DNA of 64,000 nt from JACKAQ01 sp020634975 [NCBI: Calditrichia bacterium] (GCA_020634975.1 JACKAQ010000001.1:2604001-2668000), one strand, 5' to 3'; counted from the first letter of the stretch, positions 47,642-57,244 are shown. Made by a program: numbers and translations. The notes: generated from the letters alone by a model not told the origin.

Positions 47642-47693
47642 GTTGCAAACAGGTTTCTGATTGGTTAAATTTTGAGCGATTTGAGCGTTTTTT
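47642..47693 (+). promoter_or_regulatory. Promoter with tandem TTGAGCGWTT operator
   Basis: For the plus-strand SRPBCC gene, TTGCAA (47643-47648), 17 bases, then TAAATT (47666-47671) fit -35 and -10 boxes. Directly after it TTGAGCGATT (47672-47681) and TTGAGCGTTT (47681-47690) lie in tandem, covering the expected transcription start, as a repressor site would. The region is shared with the divergent BLUF gene, for which a TATAAT-like box can be seen on the minus strand near 47618-47623. Confidence 0.6.
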
Positions 47694-47739
47694 TTTGTTC
47701 AAATTCGATCTTGTTTTTCGAACAATGCAGGAAATGTTG

Positions 47740-48222
47740 ATGAAAGATTATATATTTGAAACCGAAATCTGGTTACCCTATCCACGGGAAACAGTGTTCG
47801 AATTTTTTAAGGAAGCCGCCAATCTGGAGCGAATTACACCGCCGTGGCTGAATTTTCGTGTGCTGACACCGCTGCCGATCACCATGTTTGCCGGGCGGAT
47901 GATCGATTACAACATCCGGCTTTATGGCATTCCGATGCGCTGGCGCACCGAAATCACACAATGGGAACCGCCGTTCAGTTTTGTCGATTCGCAAATTCGC
48001 GGTCCGTATTCGAAATGGGTGCACACCCACACCTTCGAGGAGCGCGATGGCGGAACGTGGATGCACGACCGTGTAGAATATCGCATTCCCGGCGGCATTT
48101 TCGCGGCTATTCCGCATGTGCTGTTTGTCCGCAAAAATATCGAACAAATATTTCGCTACCGAAAAACGCAAATACAGGCGATATTTTCCGGTGCAGAAAA
48201 AACAGAAACAGTTGATGGCTAG
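47740..48222 (+). CDS. SRPBCC (START-like) domain protein
   Basis: 160 residues from ATG at 47740 (AGGA 8-9 bases upstream; longer frame to 47632 unlikely). It begins DYIFETEIWLPYPRETVFEFFKEAANLERITPPWLNFRVL in outline, the cyclase/dehydrase or CoxG-like subfamily of SRPBCC hydrophobic-ligand-binding proteins. The ligand is unknown. It is 9 bp from pdxH, so the two form an operon. Genes of this subfamily are often found near photolyase or other light-stress genes in other bacteria, which fits the BLUF gene on the other side of its promoter. Confidence 0.8.
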   Translation: MKDYIFETEIWLPYPRETVFEFFKEAANLERITPPWLNFRVLTPLPITMFAGRMIDYNIRLYGIPMRWRTEITQWEPPFSFVDSQIRGPYSKWVHTHTFEERDGGTWMHDRVEYRIPGGIFAAIPHVLFVRKNIEQIFRYRKTQIQAIFSGAEKTETVDG

Positions 48223-48231
48223 CAATGCCCA

Positions 48232-48879
48232 ATGAAAAAAAAGCGAATTGGGAACATTCGGAAAGATTACGTTGTGGATCAGCTAAACCGGAAAGATTTG
48301 GCAGAAAACCCGATCGAGCAGTTTCGCCGCTGGTTTGAGGAAGTGCTGCAGTCAGACCTCGCGGAGCCAAACGCAATGGCGTTAGCAACCGCATCTGCCA
48401 GTGGTATTCCCTCGCTGCGAATGGTGTTACTAAAATCGTTTGACGAAAACGGATTTGTTTTTTTTACCAATTACGATAGCCGAAAAGGGCGGGCATTGGC
48501 GGAAAATCCTAACGCAGCGCTGTTATTTTGGTGGGGTTTTCTGGAACGGCAAATTCGTATCGAAGGCAGGGTTGAAAAAATCAGCCCGGACGAATCGGAT
48601 GCATATTTTCAGGAGCGCCCGCGAGATAGCCAGCTTGGCGCATGGGCTTCGCAACAAAGCCGCTCGTTAGATGACCGTATTATTCTTGAAAACCGATTCA
48701 GCAAATATGCGCAGGAATTTGCGGGAAAATCGATTGAGCGTCCACAATATTGGGGTGGGTTTCGCGTAATTCCGCAACGGGTGGAATTCTGGCAGGGACG
48801 CGCCAGCCGGTTGCATGATCGCTTTGTGTATTTGAATGAATCAGGTAAGTTATGGCGAATTGAACGGCAGTTTCCATGA
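48232..48879 (+). CDS. pdxH: Pyridoxamine 5'-phosphate oxidase
   Basis: 215 residues, normal length. Family features: IRKDY and L-x-E...NPIEQF at the N-terminus, PSLRMVLLKSFDENGFVFFTNYDSRKG (FMN binding), RQIRIEGRVEKISPDESDAYF and the C-terminal PQRVEFWQGRASRLHDR (substrate/FMN binding). It oxidises pyridoxamine or pyridoxine phosphate to PLP with FMN. It is the second gene of the SRPBCC operon. Confidence 0.95.
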   Translation: MKKKRIGNIRKDYVVDQLNRKDLAENPIEQFRRWFEEVLQSDLAEPNAMALATASASGIPSLRMVLLKSFDENGFVFFTNYDSRKGRALAENPNAALLFWWGFLERQIRIEGRVEKISPDESDAYFQERPRDSQLGAWASQQSRSLDDRIILENRFSKYAQEFAGKSIERPQYWGGFRVIPQRVEFWQGRASRLHDRFVYLNESGKLWRIERQFP

Positions 48880-48911
48880 TGAAAATACATGAAAATAAAA
48901 AAGCTTTATGG

Positions 48912-48983
48912 GCGTTTTGCGGGTTTTTCACTTGACATCAGGTTTTGTATGTTGTATTTTCAACTCAGAAACGCTCAATGAAC
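48912..48983 (+). promoter_or_regulatory. Orphan promoter with upstream and downstream regulon boxes
   Basis: TTGACA (48932-48937), 17 bases, TATTTT (48955-48960). Upstream GCGTTTTG-CGGGTTTTTC-A-C leads into -35 (48912-48931), nearly the same as 57558-57578 before the glycosyltransferase gene. Just after the -10 lies AAACGCTCAA (48969-48978), the reverse complement of TTGAGCGTTT. No gene follows on this strand. Confidence 0.6.
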
Positions 48984-49148
48984 TTTTTTTGAAACTTAAA
49001 AGAGCAGGCATCGTATCAAAATCAATCGAATAAAATAGGTTATTAAAACAGAGAAAAAAGCCCCCTAAACCCCTCCAACCTCTCTTCATCTTATCGTCTG
49101 TTCGGTGGATGACAAACGGCCGGTCACTAGATCGGCTGTTTTGTTTTA
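48967..49148 (+). ncRNA. Candidate small RNA ending in an intrinsic terminator
   Basis: Transcription from the promoter at 48932-48960 would start near 48967. At 49115-49122 AACGGCCG pairs with CGGCTGTT (49133-49140) followed by TTGTTTTAT, a terminator-like hairpin, giving a transcript of about 180 nucleotides. There is no coding frame inside. Boundaries are inferred; it could also be the remnant of a lost gene. Confidence 0.35.
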
Positions 49149-49171
49149 TACCAATTTCGAGAGGTACAATA

Positions 49172-49208
49172 AAAAAAGGCGCCGGTAGAAATTACCGGTG
49201 CCTTTTTT
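49172..49208 (-). terminator. Intrinsic terminator of the PorV-like operon
   Basis: AAAAAAGGCGCCGGTA (49172-49187) pairs with TACCGGTGCCTTTTTT (49193-49208) with one G-U pair. It follows the minus-strand PorV-like gene by about 25 bases and works in both directions. Confidence 0.9.
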
Positions 49209-49232
49209 GTTTAACTGTTTTATTCGATAGTT

Positions 49233-50264
49233 CTAAAACCCTAAAGTAATGGAAAACAAATTGTTACCGTCAAAATACTGGGAATCGCGGAAAGCGTAAT
49301 CCAGATTGAAAGCCGTGTTGCCTAATGAATAATGCAAACCGACACCCAGTGTAAACCGATACAATTGTTCTTCGGCATCAATGTTTTGGGTGATCAAATA
49401 ACCGCCACGCAGAAAAACCAGATTGTTGTAGTTATACTCTGCACCAAATTTAAAATTGTCGTTGCCAAAGTTAAAGTTTTCGAAATTGCCCATTACTGTA
49501 ACGCTGTTTTCTTCGTTGATATTTCGGCGATAACCAACGCCAAGCTCAACAGTTGCGGGAAGTTCGTGGGTTGCTGTCGGGCGTTCGCGAAATTCCTGGC
49601 GGTCACCGCCAACGTCAATCGCCTGATTTAGGAAGGCAGAGCCATCATAAGAAATATTGGTGCCGATGTTTTTGACTGCCAAGCCCATCGATATGCCCGG
49701 AATGCCGCCAAGATCGTGATATTGGATACCCATATCAAAAGCAAAGGCGGATGCACTGGCACGTGGCACGCTTTCGCTCACCAATTTACCGTTAACCCCA
49801 ACTTGAACGTTATCGCTCAACCGCCGCGAATATGTTACCGCAGCAGTTAAAAAAGAGGGCGAAAATGTTGCGCCGGTTTCACCGTCCATGTCCTGATTGG
49901 TGGTTAAGGGGACATCTCCAAAATCCAGCACTTTCAGGCTAAAGCCAAGTGTTCCAAGACGTCCGACGTTAAATGCCAATCCAAGATAGTTGACGTCTAT
50001 TGTATTGAAAATGCTCATGGTCGAGAATGTTCCCATTGCAGTATTCTCCATTTTGGAAAGACCTGCCGGGTTCCAATACATGGCATCCAACCCGTTGGAG
50101 TAGGCGATATTTGAGCCACCCACTGCCAGATCGCGTGCGCCAACCGGAATGAGTAACTGCTCGCCGGCTGCCGTTCCAATGCGCGCCGGGTCTCCGGCAA
50201 ATGCAGCCGAGAACATAGACAAAACCAATAGCGCAATCACTGGTATGGATATTAGTTGTCTCAT
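49233..50264 (-). CDS. PorV/PorQ-like outer-membrane beta-barrel
   Basis: 343 residues with a signal peptide (ends SAAFAG). The mature start, GTAAGEQLLIPVGARDLAVGGSNIAY, and YWNPAGLSKME are hallmarks of the PorV/UPF0164 family. The C-terminus ends in Phe (SITLGF). In type IX secretion PorV shuttles cargo carrying C-terminal sorting domains to the surface attachment complex; here it sits downstream of a secreted protein with such a domain and a TonB-type receptor, which supports that role. Read with them as a minus-strand operon. Confidence 0.85.
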   Translation of the reverse strand: MRQLISIPVIALLVLSMFSAAFAGDPARIGTAAGEQLLIPVGARDLAVGGSNIAYSNGLDAMYWNPAGLSKMENTAMGTFSTMSIFNTIDVNYLGLAFNVGRLGTLGFSLKVLDFGDVPLTTNQDMDGETGATFSPSFLTAAVTYSRRLSDNVQVGVNGKLVSESVPRASASAFAFDMGIQYHDLGGIPGISMGLAVKNIGTNISYDGSAFLNQAIDVGGDRQEFRERPTATHELPATVELGVGYRRNINEENSVTVMGNFENFNFGNDNFKFGAEYNYNNLVFLRGGYLITQNIDAEEQLYRFTLGVGLHYSLGNTAFNLDYAFRDSQYFDGNNLFSITLGF

Positions 50265-50385
50265 ATTGAACTCCTTATCAATGATATATTTCGATAGTTA
50301 GATTGCGAAAATTGCCTTTCACTACGGGGCAGCCGGCAAAGTGACACGGTGCCCCGGTGATTCAATCGACTGGCAATAATCGGCA

Positions 50386-53300
50386 TTAGAAATAATCCAG
50401 TATTTCCTGAGCCTGTACGATAAACAGCTTCAGAACTTTGGTTTTGTTCAGATCCGGCATATCGATATGAGCAATATACACGCCGCTTGCGACCGGGATA
50501 TTTGCTTCGTTTTGCAAATTCCACCGCAAGAACTGGCTTTCGGGTGTCTGTTTGTCGGCTGAGGTCAGTTTGCGAACCTGCACACCGGAAAGGGTGAAAA
50601 TACGGATCGTCACATTCTCAGGTAAATGGTTGAAAGTGATAAACCGGCTGAAGCGGTTGGGTTCTTCCGGGTTATACGCATAATACGGATTCGGGAAAAC
50701 GTTGATACGGTCAACTTCGTCCTTGGCAAATTCTTTGTCACCCCGGATAACGCTTTTTGTGGAAAACGCATACGAATCGTTCATATTGTTGGGAATGTTG
50801 ATGATAATATCCATCGTGAATTCTGCCAATAAATACGGACGAGTGCCACGTTGGTCCGGCCAAATGGCGTAGAGCACATCTGAATCGAAGCCCGTGTTGG
50901 AATCGTCGTAGCCTGCGCCTTCGCTATAATCGCTGAGGTTGATGAAAATATATTCGCGCGCGCCGTTTGCCCCGTATGTTTGGGTTGTCGGGTTCCAGCC
51001 CATATCCCAAATCAGGTTGGCCGCGCTGCCGTTGGCTTGCGATTCATTGTCATCTTCCACAAAACTTACGTTAACCTGCCGTGGATTTGCAGGATCTGTA
51101 ACATCATAAGCCGCAAGTGGTAGCTGACCGATGCCGGAGAACGAGTATCCCGTATCGCGGCGATAAACAGCGCCTTTGCTGACGTATCCGTTTGTTGCCA
51201 CATCTGCAGAATCTTGCCAGACAAGCTGGATCGGAACCAGATCCGCAACGGAGAGATTGGAGCCAAAGAAGTTTGCACCGACATCCAAACCGCCAAAGAA
51301 TTGCGGTGCATTCCAGTTTACACCGGTTACCCAGCGATCACCGGCGGAACCCCAGTTTGCCAGTCCGGCAGTTTTGGGACCCGCAACTTTTACCAATAAA
51401 CCGTCGGTTACAGCATAGTCGTTGTCCCCGGCAAGGTTGCTCTGGTTGGTCAGCAATGTTTTGTTTTGGGTGGTGTTCAACAAATTCCAGGTGAACCATG
51501 TTCCCAATGTATCGCCATTTGCGTCGGTAGAATAGTTTGGTGTATCGTTAAACGAAACCATGTAGCTATCGCCGGTGATGGCATTTGGATCTACCACTAC
51601 CACATCAACATTTCCGGTGCTGAAACCGGATTTGTTGACGTCCAGCGCTTCTCCCTGTTCACTGGTATATTTAATACCCGGACGGGTGCCCTGCGGTACA
51701 ACCGTGATAATCTCGAATGCGCTTTCCAGAGAGGATTCCGGCACATCTTTATCAATTGCGCCATCGCCATCTTCATCTTTGGCGTTGTATGCCGTAATGG
51801 CAAAATAATACTCGTTGCCGGCAAACAACGGTGCATCGTTGATGTAATCTTTCTCGATGACAAAATAGCGTTGGATACCGGTGTTGGTACCTTTTTGAAT
51901 CGGCACGCTGATGATATCACCAAAATCCGGCACAAAGCGATCTGAATTGATTTGGGTAATCAGGTTATTCAAATCGAAAGTTGTGATGCGTATTGCAGAT
52001 GATTTCGGCGCATTTGCGTTGGGTAATTGGTAAACATTGTACCCTTCGAAATTGAATCCCAACAGTGGATCTTTTGCTTCGCTGAGTGCGATGCGATTCA
52101 GATTCGAGCCCCATTCCAGAATGATTTTATCTTCCAGCGGTGTCGCTTTTACGTCCGGCGCGACGGGCGGGCTTGGGATTCCTTCAAAACGTTTGTTGAA
52201 GATAAATTGCGCAAAATCGTCGTTTAATTTTAATTGCGCAACGGCGTTCCGGTTGTTTCCGCCTTCCTGTTCCACAATACCACCAATGACAGCTACTACA
52301 ACTTCCTGCGTATCGCCGGGCATCATGGTAAAAGGACCGGAGTTGAGAATCATCCGGCGGTCGCCGGGAGCAAGGTTGGAGCCAAAAGCATCCAGGTCTC
52401 CGGTTTGTCCAACCGGGTTTCCGCTTAACGGGAATTTTGTAGGTTGCCCGACATTTTCGCCAAAGCCGGATGTGTATGGGCTGGGGTTCAGCGTATCGGA
52501 GGTGGGAATATTTCCATTCAGCAAATTGTAAACCTGCAATGTGGCGTTGTATTCCCCAAAATCGGGATCGGGAATGGTGCTACCTGATGCAAAATAGCCA
52601 AAGGATGTTAAGGGCAGGTTTATTTTACCCGGTCCGACCTGTTTCAGGTTAAACAACCCAAAATCAGATGCATCGTCTACGCCGTTGTTGTTTAAATCCT
52701 GACCGGCAACCCCATCAACTAATGGACCCTGGAAAAAGTCGTAGCCGCCGGCTGCAGGGTTAAGCCCGATTGCCGAGAAGTTGTTGTCGGTAACGCTTCC
52801 GGTGTAAACAAAACCCAGGCTGCGTTCCACATCGCAACCGACCAGGTCATCCACTGCGGTACCGCAATCCGGATCGGACCATTGCCCGACATACATCGAA
52901 TCTACCTGTAAACCGGATTTGTTGATCAACCGGAATCGTTTGAAAATCAATTGCCCGAGTGTCGATGAGGGCTGATTGTAGCACCACAGGGTCATCTGCA
53001 ATTCCAGCCCAATGGGTTTGGTGCCGGATAAATTGGAAACGCGCCCTTCATCCAGATCGTTTACCACTAACCAGATAACCTGATCGGCATTGGCAATTCC
53101 GGGGGTTTCGCCCAAATCGGGTTCATAAATGCCGTTGCCGTTTGAATCTTCAAACGGTGCGCCAAGTTCAACCGGCCAGTTTTCCCAATCGCGACGATAT
53201 GCGTCGAGGATATCCTGCTGCATTTGGTCGGATACGGAGCTGGCGGAAATCTGATTGACCGACGCCGCGTCGTTTATCAGGCTTGCCTGCCCAATTTGTA

Positions 53301-53757
53301 ACGATTCCCAATCTTTGCGAATGCGATACACAAACGCCAGATTCGCATCGGACGCTACCGGCGCAGTACTGGCGGTTCCGGATGTAACAATATGCCCGGA
53401 GTTGGTGCCGATACGGAAGGTTTGTCCACCGACACGCATCCGTTCAAAAGATGGATTGCGGGTATCGCGGACAATACCGCCCCACAATAGACCATCCTGA
53501 TAAATGACATTGGCCTGATTGTTCGGATAATATCCGCCATCCTGCCCGGAAGGATCGTGCGCCGATTGCCCATCTCGTTTTATCCAGTATTCCCAGCGAG
53601 AGAGGTTTAGCGGCACAATTGACCAACCATCGTTCTGCGACGATTTGCTTAATAATTGGGTATTGGAGGAACCCGCCGGCTCTTTCGCCAGCAGGTGTCC
53701 GCTCAATAGCAATCCAATCATTACTATGCCAATAAGTATAACTCGTCTTTTTATCAT
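50386..53757 (-). CDS. Very large secreted protein with C-terminal sorting domain
   Basis: 1123 residues from ATG at 53757, which follows AAAGGAG; the frame is open to 53823 but without ribosome site. Signal peptide to about 25 (SGHLLAKEP). The middle is a long series of beta-rich domains with Asp/Asn-rich loops such as DSNGNGIYEPDLGE and DLNNNGVDDASDFG, which may bind calcium, and fibronectin-like segments around residues 580-680. The last 100 residues are a sorting domain beginning INVFPNPYYAYNPEEPNRFS and holding FTLSGVQVRKL. It lies between the TonB receptor and the PorV-like gene. Proteins of this type are common and unnamed in the group; function unknown. Confidence 0.8.
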   Translation of the reverse strand: MIKRRVILIGIVMIGLLLSGHLLAKEPAGSSNTQLLSKSSQNDGWSIVPLNLSRWEYWIKRDGQSAHDPSGQDGGYYPNNQANVIYQDGLLWGGIVRDTRNPSFERMRVGGQTFRIGTNSGHIVTSGTASTAPVASDANLAFVYRIRKDWESLQIGQASLINDAASVNQISASSVSDQMQQDILDAYRRDWENWPVELGAPFEDSNGNGIYEPDLGETPGIANADQVIWLVVNDLDEGRVSNLSGTKPIGLELQMTLWCYNQPSSTLGQLIFKRFRLINKSGLQVDSMYVGQWSDPDCGTAVDDLVGCDVERSLGFVYTGSVTDNNFSAIGLNPAAGGYDFFQGPLVDGVAGQDLNNNGVDDASDFGLFNLKQVGPGKINLPLTSFGYFASGSTIPDPDFGEYNATLQVYNLLNGNIPTSDTLNPSPYTSGFGENVGQPTKFPLSGNPVGQTGDLDAFGSNLAPGDRRMILNSGPFTMMPGDTQEVVVAVIGGIVEQEGGNNRNAVAQLKLNDDFAQFIFNKRFEGIPSPPVAPDVKATPLEDKIILEWGSNLNRIALSEAKDPLLGFNFEGYNVYQLPNANAPKSSAIRITTFDLNNLITQINSDRFVPDFGDIISVPIQKGTNTGIQRYFVIEKDYINDAPLFAGNEYYFAITAYNAKDEDGDGAIDKDVPESSLESAFEIITVVPQGTRPGIKYTSEQGEALDVNKSGFSTGNVDVVVVDPNAITGDSYMVSFNDTPNYSTDANGDTLGTWFTWNLLNTTQNKTLLTNQSNLAGDNDYAVTDGLLVKVAGPKTAGLANWGSAGDRWVTGVNWNAPQFFGGLDVGANFFGSNLSVADLVPIQLVWQDSADVATNGYVSKGAVYRRDTGYSFSGIGQLPLAAYDVTDPANPRQVNVSFVEDDNESQANGSAANLIWDMGWNPTTQTYGANGAREYIFINLSDYSEGAGYDDSNTGFDSDVLYAIWPDQRGTRPYLLAEFTMDIIINIPNNMNDSYAFSTKSVIRGDKEFAKDEVDRINVFPNPYYAYNPEEPNRFSRFITFNHLPENVTIRIFTLSGVQVRKLTSADKQTPESQFLRWNLQNEANIPVASGVYIAHIDMPDLNKTKVLKLFIVQAQEILDYF

Positions 53758-53833
53758 GCTATTTACTCCTTTAATAAGCGTTGCAATTTGTTGCGAGGAC
53801 GCTAAGATTCTTAACAAAATCAACCGCCTGTGT

Positions 53834-56800
53834 TTAGTAGCTAAGCTTTACCCCAAAGAAAATCTGGCGGGGATTGCTAAACAGTTCCAAACCGAGTTGA
53901 TCCCAATAAGCTTGACCATTTTTGATGTTAATGGCTTCATACTGTTGCACCCATGCTTCGCCATAGGCAGAAAAATAAGATTGACGGGTATCTTCGTTGA
54001 TGTTATACAAAAAGCCGTCATCTTCGGCATTGCCGGACGCATTGTAAACGTTGATCACGTTTTTGGTGTTGAACAGGTTGTTCACGCGCATATATACCGT
54101 TGCCTGTAAATCTTTCATCAGGTTAACGGTTTTATCCAATCGCAAATCGAAGTTGTAATTCCAGGGGGTAACAGAGGAGTTAACGCCTTCCAACGCACGG
54201 CGGGCACGCGGATCCAGCATATAATCCACACCGGCATTGTATGCGTTGGATTGCCCAACTTCGGACAGCGCATAAGTGAACGGGTGACCGCTGTTGAAAG
54301 AAAACAACATGTTTGCACCCAAATTGCTCAACAAAGCGCCACCGTCATTATGACCAAAGCGATAATCCAGATTGATGGAACCACGGTGTTTTTGCTCAAA
54401 ATTGAGCGGATTAACAACCGTTGGGCGCGGCGTGTTTTGTTCCAATGCAGCAACGGCAGTATTGTTCAGCGAACCGGTGCCGACTGCCTGGGTAAGGGTA
54501 TAATTCATCTGTGCCTGCAGCCGCTGAATCCGGCGCAGCGTCAGCCCAAATTCCAGCCCTTTGGTTGTTGCAAAATCGCCATTTGCCAAAATGTTAAACG
54601 GCTGTAAACCAGAGGAAGCGTTCGGGAAAATTTTCTCCACCTGCACCTGGCCTTTGATGTTCCGGTAAAAACCGGACAGATCGATGGCTGCAAAAGAACC
54701 CATCTGCTGACGGAATCCCATTTCGTAGGATGTGGTGCGTTGCGGTTTCAAACCAAACCCGGAAGGCGCCTGGAATGAAAATCCGGCGGAAATGTATTCA
54801 TACGCATAGCGTTGAGAGCTGCTGTAGTTATCCTGCAATTGCGGCATTTGGATAAATTTGCCGTATTGCATGTAAAATACGGTTTTCTCGCTGATTGGGA
54901 AGGAGAAGCCTAAACGCGGGCTGACCTGTTGAAAAGCCTTGACGTCTTCCCAGTTATCATCCGTAAATGTGCTGGTGTTCTGATCGTAAACCGGATTCAG
55001 TATGTCACGGAAAGTTTGTCCTTTGGAATCGAAATAATCATACCGCAAACCGGCATTAATTACCAAATCATTATATTCGATTTTATCCTGAACATAAAAC
55101 GAACCAAATATCGGCTTTTTGGGTGCATCGGCAGTTTGGTAGCCATTGCGGAATTGGTCGCTATCGGCTTTGTTTCCATAAATATCGTAACCATAGTTAA
55201 CCGGGTTACCACTGGATGCCCACGAGCTGATCGGAACGTCTTCCACATTGCTGACGTTGTTAACATTCAGCTCATTCATTACGCTGGCGTTAATCAAAAA
55301 CCGGCGCAAATTATACTGTCGGAAATCGCCGCCAAATTTCAGTTCATGGTGCCGCCCGGCCTGGGTTACCAGGTTTAGCGCCAATCCAAGATAATCTTGT
55401 TCCTGTTTGCGATACCGGCGCCACGGCTCGCCATTGCGGGCAAAAAACCATCCGTTAAACAGATAATCTTCTTCCGGTTCCCATTGGCTTTTAAAGGTTA
55501 CAGCGCCACCGGTGTGTTGCGATACGGCGCTACTGTCGTACCAGCTTTGCCAGTCGCTGCCAAAGTAGCTGTCTTCCATATCCAGTTTGGATTTGAAATA
55601 ACTTACCGATCCATCCAAAATGGTTTTGGGAGAAAGGATATAGGTGAGTTTCGCGCTAAGCAGCGTGTTGGTAAACACATCCTGATAATAACGATCGTTC
55701 AGCACATTTAACATCGGCGTTAAATTCATACTGCCGAGAGCAGAGTTGTAAAAAGAGGTAAACTGCTGTGAACGGTCGCTGTAAGACGCGCTCAACCGCA
55801 ATTGAACCGGGCTGAAATCGAATAATAATGTGCTTTGCAGCGCCCACTGGTCTTCTTCTTGTTTGGGCGTAAAACCGTTGGGATATATGTAGCTCGCAAC
55901 CGTATCGGGATTGCCGTTGTTGACGTCGCTGTTGCGCAGGTTGGCATCAACCAGATCCGTCAGTGTAAATCCTTCGCTAAAACGTGTTGCGCGGTCGCCT
56001 TTGAAGGAATTTTCACCGGCGATAAAAAAGCGGATTTTATCGTTAAATAACGGCCCGCTGATAGTTGCCACACCGGTGTGGTGACGGTAAGAATAGGTAC
56101 CCAGAAATTTTTCGCCGGCACTTGCAAACTTATCCGTTTGGAAATCAACGGAAAATTTCATCTGTTTGCTGCCGGTGCGAAGTTCGGTACGAACGATACC
56201 GGCATTGGCACCGCCAAATTCTGCCGTATAACCGCCGGCCTGAACCTGAAATTCCTCAACCGCATCCTGAATTACATAAATGGATTGCGTGTTGTTCAAC
56301 GGGTTAACGGAGGATGCACCATCAATATAATAACCGACTTCATCCGGGCGACCGCCGCGAATGTGGATGTTGCCATCTTGCAGCACCACACTGTTTTGTG
56401 TTGCGATAACGTTGTTAAATCCGCGAATCGGGATATTTTCCAGATCTTCGGATGTCACTAACGAAACGCTTTGTGTGGTATATTTTTCTACCAGCGGTTT
56501 TTCCGCTGTGATAACCACTGCCTGCCCTTCGATAGCGGCTTCGCCGAGATCGAAATTGGCCTCGCTGGTTTTATCCGCAGTGATGCGGATGCCGGAAAGC
56601 ACAACTTCCTGATAGCCCACAAAGCTGGCCTGGATATCGTAAACGCCAACCGGCACATTCAGGATGACGTAAAAACCGTCCACATCGGTTGCGGCACCCA
56701 ATGTGGTTCCCGTGATAAACACGTTGACACCCGGCAAGGGTTCGCCGGATGATTTATCTTTTACAACGCCGACAATTTTACCGGATGACTGAGCAAACAG

Positions 56801-56854
56801 CATCACTGGCATTGCCAGCAGCACAACCCATAAAAATCGTTGTATTGCCTTCAT
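53834..56854 (-). CDS. TonB-dependent receptor with carboxypeptidase-regulatory N-domain (Oar-like)
   Basis: 1006 residues. Signal peptide to about 22; a carboxypeptidase-D-regulatory-like domain (25-105: GKIVGVVKDKSSGEPLPGVNVFI...); a plug domain (about 120-230) with IPIRGFNNVIATQ and IHIRGGRPDEVGYYIDG; and a beta-barrel ending KLSY. No clear TonB box is visible, as in Oar-type proteins. These take up or pass large ligands across the outer membrane. It leads a minus-strand operon with the secreted protein and the PorV-like protein. GGAGG precedes the ATG, 7 bases upstream. Confidence 0.9.
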   Translation of the reverse strand: MKAIQRFLWVVLLAMPVMLFAQSSGKIVGVVKDKSSGEPLPGVNVFITGTTLGAATDVDGFYVILNVPVGVYDIQASFVGYQEVVLSGIRITADKTSEANFDLGEAAIEGQAVVITAEKPLVEKYTTQSVSLVTSEDLENIPIRGFNNVIATQNSVVLQDGNIHIRGGRPDEVGYYIDGASSVNPLNNTQSIYVIQDAVEEFQVQAGGYTAEFGGANAGIVRTELRTGSKQMKFSVDFQTDKFASAGEKFLGTYSYRHHTGVATISGPLFNDKIRFFIAGENSFKGDRATRFSEGFTLTDLVDANLRNSDVNNGNPDTVASYIYPNGFTPKQEEDQWALQSTLLFDFSPVQLRLSASYSDRSQQFTSFYNSALGSMNLTPMLNVLNDRYYQDVFTNTLLSAKLTYILSPKTILDGSVSYFKSKLDMEDSYFGSDWQSWYDSSAVSQHTGGAVTFKSQWEPEEDYLFNGWFFARNGEPWRRYRKQEQDYLGLALNLVTQAGRHHELKFGGDFRQYNLRRFLINASVMNELNVNNVSNVEDVPISSWASSGNPVNYGYDIYGNKADSDQFRNGYQTADAPKKPIFGSFYVQDKIEYNDLVINAGLRYDYFDSKGQTFRDILNPVYDQNTSTFTDDNWEDVKAFQQVSPRLGFSFPISEKTVFYMQYGKFIQMPQLQDNYSSSQRYAYEYISAGFSFQAPSGFGLKPQRTTSYEMGFRQQMGSFAAIDLSGFYRNIKGQVQVEKIFPNASSGLQPFNILANGDFATTKGLEFGLTLRRIQRLQAQMNYTLTQAVGTGSLNNTAVAALEQNTPRPTVVNPLNFEQKHRGSINLDYRFGHNDGGALLSNLGANMLFSFNSGHPFTYALSEVGQSNAYNAGVDYMLDPRARRALEGVNSSVTPWNYNFDLRLDKTVNLMKDLQATVYMRVNNLFNTKNVINVYNASGNAEDDGFLYNINEDTRQSYFSAYGEAWVQQYEAINIKNGQAYWDQLGLELFSNPRQIFFGVKLSY

Positions 56855-56918
56855 AGAAAAACCTCCTTAAAGGATCGATTTAATCTGGAAATTAATAATG
56901 GTGGGTTAGTTGCGATGG

Positions 56919-56927
56919 CTATGTCAT
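56919..56927 (-). promoter_or_regulatory. Two-codon ORF with perfect ribosome site in the TonB-receptor leader
   Basis: On the minus strand GAGGAGGTG is followed 5 bases later by ATG ACA TAG, a start, one codon and a stop. It lies 64 bases upstream of the TonB-receptor start. Such minimal frames with strong ribosome sites can stall or titrate ribosomes. The ribosome site is far better than needed by chance, but function is inference. Confidence 0.35.
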
Positions 56928-57244
56928 ACTCGCACCTCCTCATTTTATCGATTCATCAAAACAACACAGTTCAATAACCCACCCCGCCGTTACAATTTCT
57001 CGAAGCGTAAGCCGCCAAACGCCCGATCAATTGCAACGCACATGCGAGGTGGGTTGGATTGAAACCTTCCTTATTCGGAAAATAGTTGTGTCTCTAACAG
57101 CGCCGGTGCCGGCAAATGTGTCCGGTCGCCGGATGGTGAATGTTTTGTGGCAATATCATCTGCCGGTTGCAAGTACGGAACCGGTGCCGGTAACCATCGT
57201 TACAATATTACATCAAAATGGAAACCCGACAGGATGAAATAGCT

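Larger units (their letters stand above)
48880..49232. other. Intergenic stretch with orphan promoter and hairpins
   Basis: 353 bases after pdxH and before the convergent PorV-like gene. No open frame of useful size. It contains a promoter-like element with a regulon box, a candidate small-RNA transcript and the PorV terminator, each listed separately. Confidence 0.6.

Noticed and set aside
49109-49124. A 15-base sequence TGACAAACGGCCGGT shared with 57580-57594
   Set aside because: A few exact 15-base matches are expected by chance in 64 kb on two strands. One copy overlaps a promoter and the other a hairpin, so no shared role is supported.
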